Origin: Neostapfia colusana
Taxonomy: Eukaryota; Streptophyta; Magnoliopsida; Poales; Poaceae
Direction of reading: 5' to 3'
Assembly: GCA_030760725.1 (NCBI GenBank)
Contig: JASWHV010000002.1
Coordinates: 58,459,900-58,523,899 of the forward strand
DNA length: 64,000 nt
Shown: piece after piece, positions 52,751 to 64,000 of the stretch
Numbering within the stretch: position 1 is the first letter of the stretch
Layout: each line of letters begins with the position of its first letter
The notes under the pieces: generated by a model
Databases searched by the model: none
What the model was told of the DNA's origin: nothing
The model's input: the letters and a program-made list of their open reading frames with translations, nothing else
Made by a program: the position numbers and the translations under genes

Positions 52751-54301
52751 ACTGCACAAAGATAATTTTTGAGGGAAGTCAAAACATGATCTCAGCAGTA
52801 TGTGAAAGTATGTAAAACATGAACATGCTAAAACTTTATGAAAGCATAACAAAATTTCATGTTTACACATCTTTCTAAAGCCAACATATCCAGTCCCTCA
52901 TTCGGTACAAAACAGACCTTTCAGTACTTAACCCAGAATTTGATCCAGTTACTAGCATTTTCATAACTCAAGTTGAATACCAAAGTTAAAGTTAACTTCA
53001 GTATATTTTCAACAAGTACTCACATGCCCCTAGATAATTTCTGGAACAAAAGTTAGGATTGTTCAAAGTTGACAGAATTTCTGGCTAAAATTTGCCAGCA
53101 CCTCCTTTGTATGTGGCTGTTTTCATCACAGTTTTACATACAACTGGGGTACAATTCTGAACAAACTATGAACTACAAAATCGTTGCAAATTTCCTAACC
53201 TTTCCAACGGTGTATCATATGACCCTTAGAAATTTTTCTACAGACTGTGACGGCTAATTTACAGCAACATCCAGAGAAGTCTGCAGCTGCTCTGTTTTCT
53301 GAACAGTTTGCATTCATCTGGACGTTCAACCAAGTTGGTGTCGGATTTGGCTCTGGAGTTCTACAGAAAAGTTGTAGAGCACTTAATAAACTTTCCAGAA
53401 CCGTATCAAACACCTCCATTGGGTCAAACTAATCAGAGTTACGCTCTGTTAAAGTTCGGCAAAACTTCTGCCAGAACAGAGCACTCTGTTTTTGAGATCA
53501 AAAGAAGCCTAGTAATTCTCTTCTTTGAAACTTAGTTCAAATGAAGAGTTCAGTAACTAATATGTGCTTTATCACATCCATTTTTAGTTTGAAAGTTAGT
53601 CATGAATGATTTCTTCATAGGTAAGAATACTATCCAGTGTAGTACGGTGACGATGCACCGTAAGACATATGACGGTACTACGTTGCCTCACCAAAGAAAA
53701 ACCTCACCGGATTACACCGGCATACACGTATCATTAGGTGGCATTAAAACGATCACTCGCAAACGTGTTCTACACGCACTAAGGTTTTTCGTGGTTAGTA
53801 CCTACATAAAACACACTCAATCATCAGGTTCGGCTGCACACCGAACCCGGTATCCATAACAGTTTGTACACCCAGCCGTCATCACTCGCCCAGGTGTTCT
53901 CAAGCCAAACACGCCTTGAGCTACGTGTTCACATTACTGACCACGTGACGGGGTCTCCTAAATTGCACCACGCACGCCAGGGAAGACGTTGCTCGAATAC
54001 CCCAAACGACATGAAGAGTCGTAGAGGATACTAAAGCGGGTCAGGTTATTTGCCACCCGTGGGGCTCCACCCTTCAGCTTGTGCGCACTGGTGGACAGCG
54101 CATACGTGCACCCCCAAGACATAGACGTCCCGAGATGCACGATTTTTCCGACATAAAAATAGGTTAGTTTGCCACCTTCCTATTATATGCTAATAGTAGT
54201 CCTTATGTGGGCCTAGTACCGTTATCTCACCGTATCCTAAGTTTTTGACATAATATGATGCTCAATCCGTGCTCTGTTCCCAACGCAGATCTGATACCAT
54301 G
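52751..54301 (-). other. Untranslated leader of Z
   Basis: About 1.5 kb. The part nearest the LTR (about 54180-53620) matches the X leaders. It ends in TTTGTGCAG 1 nt before the gag ATG. A donor-like ATACG/GTGAGATA lies near 54228, so a leader intron of about 1.5 kb is conceivable. No gene. Confidence 0.6.
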
Positions 54302-54320
54302 TGTGGTAGCTCTGATACCA
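54288..54320 (-). other. Two tandem primer-binding-site sequences of Z
   Basis: On the minus strand TGGTATCAGAGC (54320-54309) then TGGTATCAGATC (54299-54288), separated by 9 nt (TACCACACA). The first is followed by AGCTACCACA, which also ends the element at 43934 next to the target duplication. So the second site, 11/12 to the tRNA, appears to be the one that defined the LTR end. Confidence 0.7.
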
Positions 54321-57300
54321 CGCTGAGACGGCCCCACGGGACCTCGTCGGGTGGTACCGTGTTATGCGGCACCCAACAGCACACGGGTCGATGAACATAC
54401 ATCATATTACATAAATAGTTTGCGGAAGCGTACAAGATTGTTTTACAAATAAGTATATCAGAGTAAACTACAGCGGAAGACTATCACTCTCACGACTCAT
54501 ATCTAAACTAGCAACAAAGAAACGGTCCAGCCCGCGGACGTCTCTTACTAGCAACACGAAGACATGCAGCGGCGAGGATGCTCTTAGAGTAAGCACTCGG
54601 AGGTTCCCGAGTCTCATCGGCACCCCTTCTCATAATCAGCGAGTCAATTACCTGCAAAACAACTCGGATAGCATCCGTGAGCATAACGCTCAGCAAGACT
54701 TAACCGTCACCCTAAACATGAAACTCTAAGTGAGGTTATGAACCTAACGTAGGATGGCATAAGCATAATTAACTCGCCTAAAAGTGAATCCTTACTTTCA
54801 GGTATTAATTGCAGCATTTTAAGTAACCCTGGGCACGCTACATCGGGAGTCCACAATCAAACAAGAAACGCTTTTCCCCGATGTAAATTGCTCATGGCAT
54901 AAAAGAATCGAGTTAGCACTAGCCTATTCATCGAGATCCAATACAACACTAGTATAATACTTCACATCAATATGATTAGTTCCTTTCTCATGCAAGTTCT
55001 TACTACGTCACGACTGTGAGAACAAGTATGCTCAGTCCATTCCGCGAGCGACGGTGATTCGAATCAATAACACCCGGACTACACGACACGTACGCCCGTA
55101 CTCGACGTTGCCTATAACAACCATCACTGACGTCATACGTGGCAGCCTTTCCCCCGTTTCACCCCCGCTGAATCGATCAAGTCGCCCCGTACAGTATCTA
55201 CTCTCATGGTGCACCTTCCGATGTGAGATGTCATGAGAATATTCCCCACATACTGCACACCGGCCGTCCGCCTGAGGCGACCCGAAAAGTCCCAACGACA
55301 GCTTCCCGAGGTACATCGGTTTACTGGGTCCCATATAGCCAGCATGAGTCCGGTACACAACTCAAACTTGTTCAACAGGGCCGCATACGGATCGGTCCTT
55401 GAGCGACACGGACAGGTCTACAGCACCCAGGCCCCTATGTCCTGCTGCTCCTACAACCTTCCGGTCTCAATTTTAACTTGCTAATTCAATTACGAACCAA
55501 TCCCGTATGCCCCTGTTGTTCCTAAATCTGCGAGTAGCATCTCACCACTCGACTTCTACCGAACCGTACTTAAGCATGGCAGTTCTACACGGTGAAAGAC
55601 ACCTACCCAATACTCCATGGGTCATTTGGCTATGCAAGAGGAGTATCAATCACTAGACCTAATGCACAGTTCATATCTTGACCGAAAGTGAGTACAAAAT
55701 AAAAACTTAACAGCTGTTAAATGCAAACCGGAGCTTGCCTGTTTTGCAGGGTAGTCGTATAATAGCAGTTAGTATTCTTGCAGATCCACCCTTGGCTCTC
55801 CGGAGCTTGATCCACTTCGATGAATCACTCCTTTGAGTCCCCTTCGTTGTGGTTCCTATTGAGATGCATATGCACATATTTTATAGAATGTAATGGAAAG
55901 AAGTTATAGAATTACTTTCTTAAGAACAGAGGTTGTGTGGAAAACCCAAGCATGGCTTGGTTTGCCTCTGTTGTGCAAAGAACAGAATTAAACTAATTTG
56001 ACCTTAAGGCCCTTAGCTATACACTAACCCTTTTCTCTAATGAACATAATAAATAAGCTGAAAAGATTTGAGTTCAACTGAAGAACAAGAACTCCAAGGG
56101 CCTCAAAACTTTTACAGCAGGTTCTATACTACCTAAGGATTTAGCTTGCCAAATTGCAGCTAATGTGGAGTCATATTGTGTCCTCCATAATTCTCACAAT
56201 ATCTCTTATGTATTTTTCCCTTATACATAAGTATGGAGAATAAGGGCAGGGAGTTCCAGGACTCATCTTGGGCTGATAATTTACATGTGAGTTCTTGATC
56301 ACATGAGAGTCATCTGGTCCAAAAGTCAGCCCTTTTACTTGGGTAGTTCTCCCGGAACAATTCTTTAAGCATTTGTATTCAATACAATTAATTCTGTAGT
56401 AATGTGCATTTTCATGCCCAACTAAGTGAACTACAATTCCAAGTATGTCCCAGAGAGCTTGCCTAAATTTTCCTCTGATTTTTGGAGCTATGGATTGCTC
56501 AGAACAGATTTTTGAAGTGGGAAACATTTTCTGAAAATGTTTCTGGACTCTTTTGAACACAGTAGTTTGCATTTAGCAAATTCTTACACAAATGATCTTC
56601 AAATGATCTGAAAATTTGCTAGTAGGTCAATAATATGCTAAAGAATATTCTGGAAAAATTTGGGTATTTTTGGATAACCCAAACTCCCTCAATAATTCTT
56701 TTTCAGAAAACCTTCAAAGAATTTTCCAGAATATAATATTGACTTTCATAGAAATCTGGGTTCATATTTGGATAGAACTCAGAGAGATGAATCCAACCCA
56801 ATTGGAATCACTCAAATTGGAGTTTTCCACAGGGAGATATGAATTTCTAAAGATTGAGCTAAGTCTGGAATTATTTTCCTATTGAAAATCCCACTGGGCC
56901 CGCTTATTTGATATCCAACCAATCAGAACTGGGCCACACCGGGGCCACGGGGTTTTTCGCGCCAGCACATGGGATCCTGGCCACACCCGATCCCAGATTT
57001 GAATTCTGAGCTGCTGACAGGCGGGGCCCACGCTCCGTCTTCTACCTCCGGCTTCCTCTCTCGCGCCTGCGCGCTCCCCCTTGCCGGAGTAACCGCAAGT
57101 TCGCCGGAACGGCCTTTCCGGCCACCGCCGGAGCTACAACTCGCCGCCAGGGGGTTTAGGGCCTCGAGGAACAGGGCTGTGGGGCTTGCTAGGGCCGCCG
57201 GCGACCGGAACATGGCCGGCGACGTGTAACTGCCTCTGTGGAAGTCCGGCAGCGTCGCCCGGGGTCTCCAGCCCTCAAAAGCTTGTGCCGACGAGCCCTA

Positions 57301-58642
57301 CAGCACCAGCGCAGCTCTAGGAAGATCGGCACGACCTCAAAATGGCTCGGGAGCGGCTGTAAATAGGTTGTCGCCGTGCGACCGAATGGGTCCGCCATGA
57401 ACACCTCTAGTCGAGCTCAAATCCGTCGTGCTGAGGTGTTTTCATGCGTTGGATCCTGAAGGAGAAATGACCGCCGTCTAATCCAGCGTCCATGTGCCAA
57501 ATTTGATGACTTAAGGAGGATCAGAGGGCAAGAATTTGAAAGAGTCATACCGGAAGCTCGGAATGGGGTCGCCGGAGCAAAACTTCGAAATTCGCCGGCG
57601 ATGCTTCACGGTATGACCTGAGCTTGGGCTGAGAGCAGCACCGCACCCGTGCGCGTCCGTAGGTGTGATCGCTCGGCCGTGAAACCCGTTGTGGAGGGCT
57701 GTCCACGAGCGCCCGATCACTTCCTCGGCTTAGGTCGCCGCGGCGGCGGTTGTTCTCGGGCACTGGAGGCCGCAGCTCGCTGGCTTGCGGGTCAGGGAGG
57801 TGGAGGCCGAGCTCGCGGTGCTGTTTAGCAGGTCAGGGGAGGAAAGAGCGTGGTGGTTTCGCCGTTCTTCCGCTCGGACCGAGAGGCGGCGGGGAAGACG
57901 GTCGCTGGCCGTGCGCTCGCGAGGAGAGAAGAAGGGACGGCCTTTGCTTCGTCCAGGGGGGGTTTATCAGGTCGCAGAACCGCCTCTGGGCGCCGTGTGT
58001 GGGGAAATGCAGCAGCTGGTGGCGCTGCCGAGCGCCCCCGTGGCTCCACGGTGGGAGCAGCTCTTGGCCCACGTGCTGCTCGACTATTTTCCCCACTGGG
58101 GCTGAGACTTAAGGTGCAAGGCTCCTCTTTTAGCTCTATGACATGTGGGTCCCACTCCACAGTTCCTCCCCAAATATCTTCTCAAGCTGATCCTCTTGAT
58201 TCCCACAATTCTGAGTTTTAAAATGGGGGTTAGAATTTGAATCCTTCCAATTCAGTTTGAATTTGCTTGCCAAATTTGAATTTGGTTGAAGTTTGCAAAT
58301 TCTCCTCTTTAACTCCTTTTTGAGCCCCCTACAATTGAAAAGTTTGAGAGCAAACTTTTCCCTATAATCCCAACTATAGGGTTGCATGTTTATTCAAAGT
58401 TTTTGCTCACCCTATGTGTGAACTTTGAATTTCAAATCTGAATTTTAAACTTACATGCAAAGAGGTATTTACTCCTTATTGGTTCAACACTTTTAAATAA
58501 AAAGGTGAGCCTCATCATGGATGATCATCCATGTATTACTTTGCATGAAGAAAGTTTTAGCATGTCCCATTTTTAATGTCATTGCCACACATATGAACTC
58601 AAACCATAGTTTTTATTCATACACATTTTTGAGACTTTTACA
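54302..58642 (-). mobile_element. 5' LTR of Z (4341 bp)
   Basis: Same as the 3' LTR apart from small indels and about 1% substitutions. Hairpin copy at 54840-54884, intron-like segment 55738-54652, TCP palindrome 58145-58155, GC-rich island about 57000-58120. Confidence 0.92.
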
Positions 58643-60534
58643 TATCTGCCCAAATTTGGGAATATTTCATAAAGAATTACTGCTGTAATAAATCCCTAAA
58701 GGATTTACTAAAACAATTCTACAGATATTTCTGTGCATTTTCTTAGCAAGCAATTTGTTCCTCTGTGAATTACTCCTCCTAAGGATTCAAACAAAATTGG
58801 TCTCACCCTTTTTGGAGTTGCCTACACAAAGTTATGGATTTTTCAAACTTGAATAGCTCTCTGTTTGAAACCTACACAGAGACTTAACAGGGGGCCCCAC
58901 TTGTCAGGTCTTTCTTCAACCTCCCGCCGGAGACGCGCATGCACACCAGCACAGATCGTGGCGTGGCTCATTCTCCCTCATTTCTCCACCAAATTAGCTC
59001 CGGTTTTGCCCTACATGCTCCTTGGAACATGGCGCAGCTGCCGGGCAATGTTTCCGCGCATGAAAACGGACGAAAACAGGTTGGCACCGGCGGGGCGGCT
59101 CTGGAGCTCAGCATCAACGCATTCTGGCACGTCCAAAGCTTCTCAAGACAAGCTACCTTGCCCTAAAGTATCACCAATGATTGGGAAATATGGAACACAG
59201 GCTAAACCTTGCAGCAAATGGCCGGAACATGGGGTTCACCGGAGGACCGACCCGTTTTTGCCGCCGCCGGTCATTTCTCATCGCCCGGGGCGTGGGATGG
59301 CTGGTTTAACCCGTGCATTGGATTGAAAGGGCGCTAGGCTCACTAGTTTCTGTGGCTTGAATTGTAGAACCGATGATCAACCACATTGGACGAATTTCCA
59401 GTTTTGGTTTGGGTCGGTTCTTCACGTGTACCGGCGCCAAAACCCAAATTCTGGCGAGCCAGCGATGGGGAAGGGCAAGGGGACTGCGGTAGCATGATCT
59501 ACACACCTTGGCGCACCTTAGGGAGGTGCTGGACGTGCGGGAGAGGCGTTGGAGCGGCCGGAAGGCGAGGTGCAGTGATGGTGCGACGTGCTCTGTTTTG
59601 CCGGTGAAGAACAGCTTGGGCACAGCGAGGGGAGCTCGGGGATGAGCTGAGGAGCGGTGGAACACGTTGAGGGGTCATTCGCGCAGCTCCTGGGGCGATC
59701 AACCGGTGCTGGGGTGGCTGGAGGTGCTGAAGCACGAGCACAGAGGGGGCACGTGTGTTTCCTTCGCTGGACGCTCGAGAGCTGAGGAAAAAGCTTCGGT
59801 GGAGGTAGAGAGACAAAGTTTGATCGTGCTGCTGCTTTAACCAGCCTCAGTGCTTGCCGTGGAGAGGAAGTCACAAGCAGCTCGGTGGAGGGAAGACTAC
59901 AGCACGGTGGCAGCTAGAGAAGGAGAACAGAAGCAAATAGCCTCTGTTATTTCATGTGTCACTGCCATGTGGGTCCCACCTCACCTAATAGCTCTGATAT
60001 TTTTCTCTAAATTAAATCCTTTGCTTCCTCACAAAGTCATGGTTTGAAATATTTTAATTCAAATGATTTTAATTCTAGTTTGGAATTTGAACTGACTTCG
60101 GTTATTTGAATTTGAATTGGAATTGGAATCTTCCCTTTTGCATTGTTCCAAAAGCATGGCAAACCAACTCAAAAAATTCTGAATTTTGGCATGGCTGCTA
60201 ATTCAAATGAGAAGAACACACTTGTGGAACTAAATTTGCAAATTGAGGAAGTTTGGATATTAAACTGAAATTTAAATTCATATTCGAGGACTTCCTCTTT
60301 TAATCCCAAACAAATATTGAAACTCTTCCAATTGAGCTGAAATTTGGAAGGGTGAATATTTGAAATATGAAGACCCAATTTATGAATTTAGATCTCCATG
60401 TTTGGATGTTTTGGGAAGTTTGAATCCTCACTTTGAACTTACACCGTTATGATTTAAAAGTTTTAATTCCCCTCATTTTTCCTAAGTATACATGAGCTGA
60501 AAATTCTTGCTACAACTTTTTTGGGGATTTTACA
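58643..60534 (-). mobile_element. Y2 3' LTR, proximal half
   Basis: On the minus strand it starts TGTAAAATCCCC at 60534 next to the polypurine tract and matches Y1 from 13041. It holds the TCP palindrome (59969-59979) and most of the GC-rich island (about 58870-59900, no conserved full ORF seen). The right copy of the Z target duplication is 58643-58647. Confidence 0.9.
59969..59979 (-). promoter_or_regulatory. TCP-type palindrome in Y2 LTR
   Basis: GTGGGTCCCAC, at the same relative place as in X2 and Z. Confidence 0.45.
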
Positions 60535-60551
60535 TCACTACCCCCTTAAAA
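60535..60551 (-). other. Polypurine tract of Y2
   Basis: On the minus strand TTTTAAGGGGGTAGTGA before the LTR start. Confidence 0.85.
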
Positions 60552-60597
60552 GAATCTCGTCCCGAGATTCCAAAAAAAATGCAGAGTGGGGGAAACT

Positions 60598-62349
60598 TTA
60601 CCGGGTATACGATGATAGCAAGTCCGGATAATATGTTCGTAGATAGTCCTCGCTTTCCCATGTCGCCTCATCAGCGGTATGGTTACTCCACAAGACCTTG
60701 TAGAACCCTAAGGTTTGGTTTCTTGTGGCGCGAGTCTTTTCATCGATAATCCGGATTGGATACTCCGTGCACGTGAGGTCCGGTTGAAGAACTTCCATGT
60801 CTTCTGTGCGGATTTCAGCAGAGGGTTTGAGGCACTTCCTCAGCTGAGAGATATGGAAGACAATGTGAATCCCTCCGAGCGACGCCGGTAAATCCAAGCG
60901 ATAGGCCACAGGTCTGCATCTTTCAATGACGGCAAACGGACCAATGAACCGTGACGCAAGTTTACCCTTCACCCCGAAACGATGAACTCCTTTCATCGGA
61001 GACACACAGACATAAACATGGTCCCCGATGTCGAAGTGGAGAGGGCGGCATCTTTTATCCGCATAGCTCTTCTGACGAGATTGAGCAGCCTTAAGATTGG
61101 CTTGTATTACTCGCACTCGTTCTTCTGCCTCATTCACAAGTTCAATGCCGTAGATAACTCGCTCGTCGGACTCGCACCAGTTGAGAGGTGTGCGACATTT
61201 CCGGCCGTAGAGAGCTTCATACGGCGCCATCTTGATGCTAGCTTGATAGCCATTGTTGTAAGAAAACACCACCAACGGCAAATGATCGTCCCAATTCTTG
61301 TCGTGGTGGATGGCACAAGCGCGTAGAATGTCTTCAAGAACTTGATTCACCGGTTCAGTTTGACCATCTGTCTGCGGGTGATACGCGGAGCTTCGGATCA
61401 GTTTGGTCCCCAATGATGCGTGCAGCTGTTCCCAAAACCGAGAGACGAACAGCGCACCACGATCTGAAATGATGGAGCGGGGGACACCGTGCAAGCACAA
61501 GATCTTTGCAATGTATAGCTCCGCATATTGCTTGGCCACGTACTTTGTATGTACGGGAATGAAATGAGCTGACTTGGTTAGTCGATCGACTATCACCCAA
61601 ATCGAGTCATGTCTGTGAGACGTGAGAGCTAACCCGACTATGAAGTCCATGCTGATATCCTCCCACTTCCACGCCTGAATGTTCAATGGTTGCAGCTGTC
61701 CGGCTTTACGCATATGATCGGCTTTCACACGCCGACACGCATCACATTCAGATATGTACTTTGCGATTTCTCTTTTCATCCGTGTCCACCAAAACCTGGT
61801 TTTCAGATCCTGGTACATCTTGTTGCTGCCCGAATGAATAGAATACTTGGACAAATGAGCTTCATCCAAGATTTTCTTCTGAAGTTTCATGTCACGGGGT
61901 ACCACTATACGGTCTTTAAACCATAGAGTGTCGTGTTCATCTCTTTGGAAGCATTTCATTTCGCCATTCTCCATCCTTCTCCGAATGTGCGACATTCCCA
62001 TGTCTTTCTTCTGAGCTTCCATAATATCCTCCCTTATGGTCGGGACGAGAGCAAGATTATATAACGCCCCATATGGAATCAAGTACAGACTCGGCTCCTC
62101 CTCTTCAGGTGAGATGATGGACAGACTGTTGACATGGGATTTGCGGCTTAAGGCATCGGCAACCACGTTTGCCTTTCCGGGATGGTAGTGAATCTCGATC
62201 TCATAGTCTTTGATCAGTTCTAGGCATCTCCGTTGCCGCATATTCAACTCCTTTTGAGTGAATATATATTTCAGACTCTTGTGGTCGGTGTAGAGGTGCA
62301 CTAAGTTCCCAAGCAAATAGTACCCCCACATTTTTAATGCCAGCACCAC
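60598..62349 (-). pseudogene. pol: Y2 RNase H end, integrase and chromodomain
   Basis: An open frame of 583 codons. RNase H end (LYTDHKSLKYIF, HYHPGKANVVADALSRK); integrase zinc region (DEAHLSKYSIHSGSNKMYQ, CDACRRVKA), catalytic MDFIVGLAL, IISDRGALF and QTEPVNQVLED (R changed to P after the glutamate); chromodomain WESEDYLRTYYPDLL. This part is intact, but a frameshift near 62415 separates it from the upstream pol. Confidence 0.92.
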
Positions 62350-62864
62350 AGCAGCGAGCTCAAGATCATGAGTCGGATAGTGCTGCTCATGGTTACGAAG
62401 TTGACGTGAGCCATAGGCACCACTCTTCCTCCTTGCATCAATATACAGCCAAGCACAATGCTAGACGCATCACAGTATACGTCGAAGGGCTTGGTTGTAT
62501 CCGGTTGGGCTAACACCGGAGCTGTTGTAAGATGCTTCACTAATGCTTGGAAAGCTTCCTCACAATCTGAGCTCCAAACATATTTGACCCCCTTCTTCAA
62601 CATTTCAGTAATAGGCTTAGCAAGCTTGGAGAAGTTGGGTATGAATCTCCGATAATATCCTGCTAGGCCGAGGAAACTTCTGACTTTGTAGACTGATGTG
62701 GGGGACTTCCATTTCAGCACTTGTTCGATCTTGCTTGGATCAACTGCAATGCCTTCTGCAGAAATAATGTGACCAAGGAATGACACTTGGCTGATCCAAA
62801 ACTCGCACTTGCTGAACTTGGCATAAAGCTTATGGTCTCGCAATCGTTGAAGTACGATATGCAA
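62334..62864 (-). pseudogene. pol: Y2 RT thumb and RNase H start
   Basis: LYAKFSKCEFWISQVSFLGH, FLGLAGYYRRFIPNF and PFDVYCDASSIVLGCILMQG. The frame shifts near 62415 (after GGRVV), so the C-terminal residues of this frame are not the real protein. Confidence 0.9.
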
Positions 62865-62882
62865 GTGTTTGGCGTGTTCTTC

Positions 62883-64000
62883 TTAAGACTTGGAGTAAAC
62901 CAAGATGTCGTCTCTGAACACCAACACAAACTTGTCCAACTCCAGCATGAACACTGAGTTCATGAGATACATGAAGTGTGCCGGGGCGTTGGTGAGACCA
63001 AAGGACATGACGAGGTATTCATACAACCCATATCTCGTCGAGAAGGCCGTCTTCGGAATATCTTCCGCTCGGATCTTAATTTGATGATATCCGGAGCGAA
63101 GATCCATCTTTGAAAATACACTCGCACCCACAAGTTGATCGAAGAGAATATCGATGCGGGGCAGTGGATACTTATTCTTGATGGTGATGGCGTTGAGAGG
63201 TCGGTAGTCCACACACAACCTCAAGGTTTCATCCTTCTTCTTCACGAAAAGCGCCGAGCATCCCCATGGCGAGGAACTCGGTCGAATGAAACCCTTCTTC
63301 ATTAGATCGTTGAGCTGCTCCTTCAGTTCAGCCAGCTCACTCGGAGCCATCTTGTATGGTCTCCGTGATATCGGCGTCGTTCCAGGTACAAGTTCAATCT
63401 TTAACTCGACATCCCTTTCGGGTGGCATGCCCGGGAGATCATCCGGAAAGACATCCGGGTATTCACGGACCACAAGAATATCCTCAAGTTTTGTGGCTTC
63501 CGTGTTATATGTGGCTGGAGCTTCTTGAACCGAACGGTCAAGAATAAGAACATGTGGTCCATGAAGTGGAGAGTTTAAACGAACCACACGTGGAATGATG
63601 TCAAGAGCAGCACCATGGCGATGTAGCCATGACATTCCTAAAATGACATCAAGTTTTTGACTCTCTAACATGATCAGAGAAGTCAGATATAGATTCCCAC
63701 CCAACTGTAATGGTGCTCTATAGACCATTCTATCAGCTGTTATTTTCCCACCCGGAGAACATATCAAATATGAATTATTTGTGGGAATGATAGGCAGTTG
63801 ATATTTAATAACATAAGACTGACTTATGAAATTATGGGTGGCACCGGAGTCAAAAAGTATGACTACAGGATGATCTAAGTAAGAGAACATACCCGCGAGG
63901 ACGGGTTTGCCTTCCGGCACGTCTTCGATGGCTAAGTGGTGGACGTTGCTGGGTTTTGGTGCGGGTTTCTTGGGCTGGTTGCGGGGCTGATTAGCGCCCT
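62883..64000 (-). pseudogene. gag-pol: Y2 gag end, protease and RT, running off the window
   Basis: Open from the window edge. Gag end HHLAIEDVPEGKPVLAG, protease ILFDSGATHNFIS, RT linker YPDVFPDDLPGMPPERDVEL, RT with VFRDDILVYSKS (R before the catalytic pair where I is usual). A TAA at 62883-62885 ends it in place of KEEHA. Together with the later frameshift this disables Y2. Most of gag and the 5' LTR are outside the window. Confidence 0.92.

Larger units (their letters stand above)
43934..58642 (-). mobile_element. Z: complete Tekay-type Gypsy element (14.7 kb)
   Basis: Two near-identical LTRs (58642-54302 and 48216-43934), primer binding site, leader, one uninterrupted gag-pol, polypurine tract and a 5-bp target duplication. 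It is the youngest insertion in the nest. Over the first 2.2 kb I compared by eye, about 27 base substitutions separate the LTRs, near 1.2%; with a commonly used grass rate of 1.3e-8 per site per year this suggests under half a million years. Nothing visible prevents it from being autonomous. Confidence 0.93.

Noticed and set aside
52751..52870. Upstream extension of the Z gag-pol ORF by 40 codons
   Set aside because: The extra residues are hydrophobic leader translation, lie before the splice-like AG, and have no gag similarity.
1..64000. tRNA, rRNA, CRISPR, bacterial genes or an intact host gene
   Set aside because: None seen on either strand; the short TGGTATCAGAGC motifs are primer binding sites, not tRNA genes.

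Overview
This is a stretch of plant genome, almost certainly from a grass, built from nested retrotransposons. I see no intact host gene, tRNA, rRNA or CRISPR array. The grass assignment is an inference. It rests on chromodomain Ty3/Gypsy elements of the Tekay/Del type with about 4 kb LTRs, a Sirevirus-like Ty1/Copia element, an RTE-clade LINE ending in TTG repeats, and a coiled-coil fragment like those annotated as 'putative gypsy type transposon' in cereals. I cannot name the species. The element names below are mine.

Layout. 1-3950 (+): F0, a decayed Gypsy element (LTR, primer binding site, broken gag and protease), cut off by X1. 3951-9653 (+): X1, an X-family LTR, leader and short ORF. 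9659-17024 (+): Y1, pol and 3' LTR of a different family (Y) fused directly to X1. 17025-28938 (-): S, a Sirevirus-like Copia element whose 3' LTR is cut by Y1, carrying an inserted RTE LINE (L, 20376-23779, +, with 19-bp target duplications). 28939-29899 (+): fragment of a transposon-associated coiled-coil gene. 29900-31865 (+): F1, an F-family LTR. 31866-36247 (-): F2, 3' LTR plus integrase end of another F element, inserted into F1. 36248-41936 (+): X2, inserted into F2. 41937-64000 (-): Y2, inserted into X2 and running off the window. 43934-58642 (-): Z, a complete element inside the 3' LTR of Y2, with an uninterrupted 1489-codon gag-pol. Insertion order on the right is F1, F2, X2, Y2, Z (youngest).

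The main discovery is inside the LTRs. The X, Y and F LTRs (and, less clearly, Z) carry a gene-like exon/intron layout. It includes a GC-AG intron of about 1.1-1.25 kb between two short exons. In the X and Y families these exons keep one reading frame: in the Y family, all eight differences between the two copies of the last exon are synonymous. The X, Y and Z introns also hold a hairpin about 190 bp before the acceptor, with a constant loop and compensatory stem changes. In the F family a second, GT-AG intron is present in F0 and F2 but precisely missing from F1, which is what reverse transcription of a spliced RNA would leave. The gag start codons of F0 and Z, and the start of the short X ORF, lie 0-1 nt after a 3' splice-site-like sequence. 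Together this suggests retrotransposons whose long R regions are spliced leaders encoding small acidic peptides, with an intron-borne RNA element that could mark unspliced genomic RNA.
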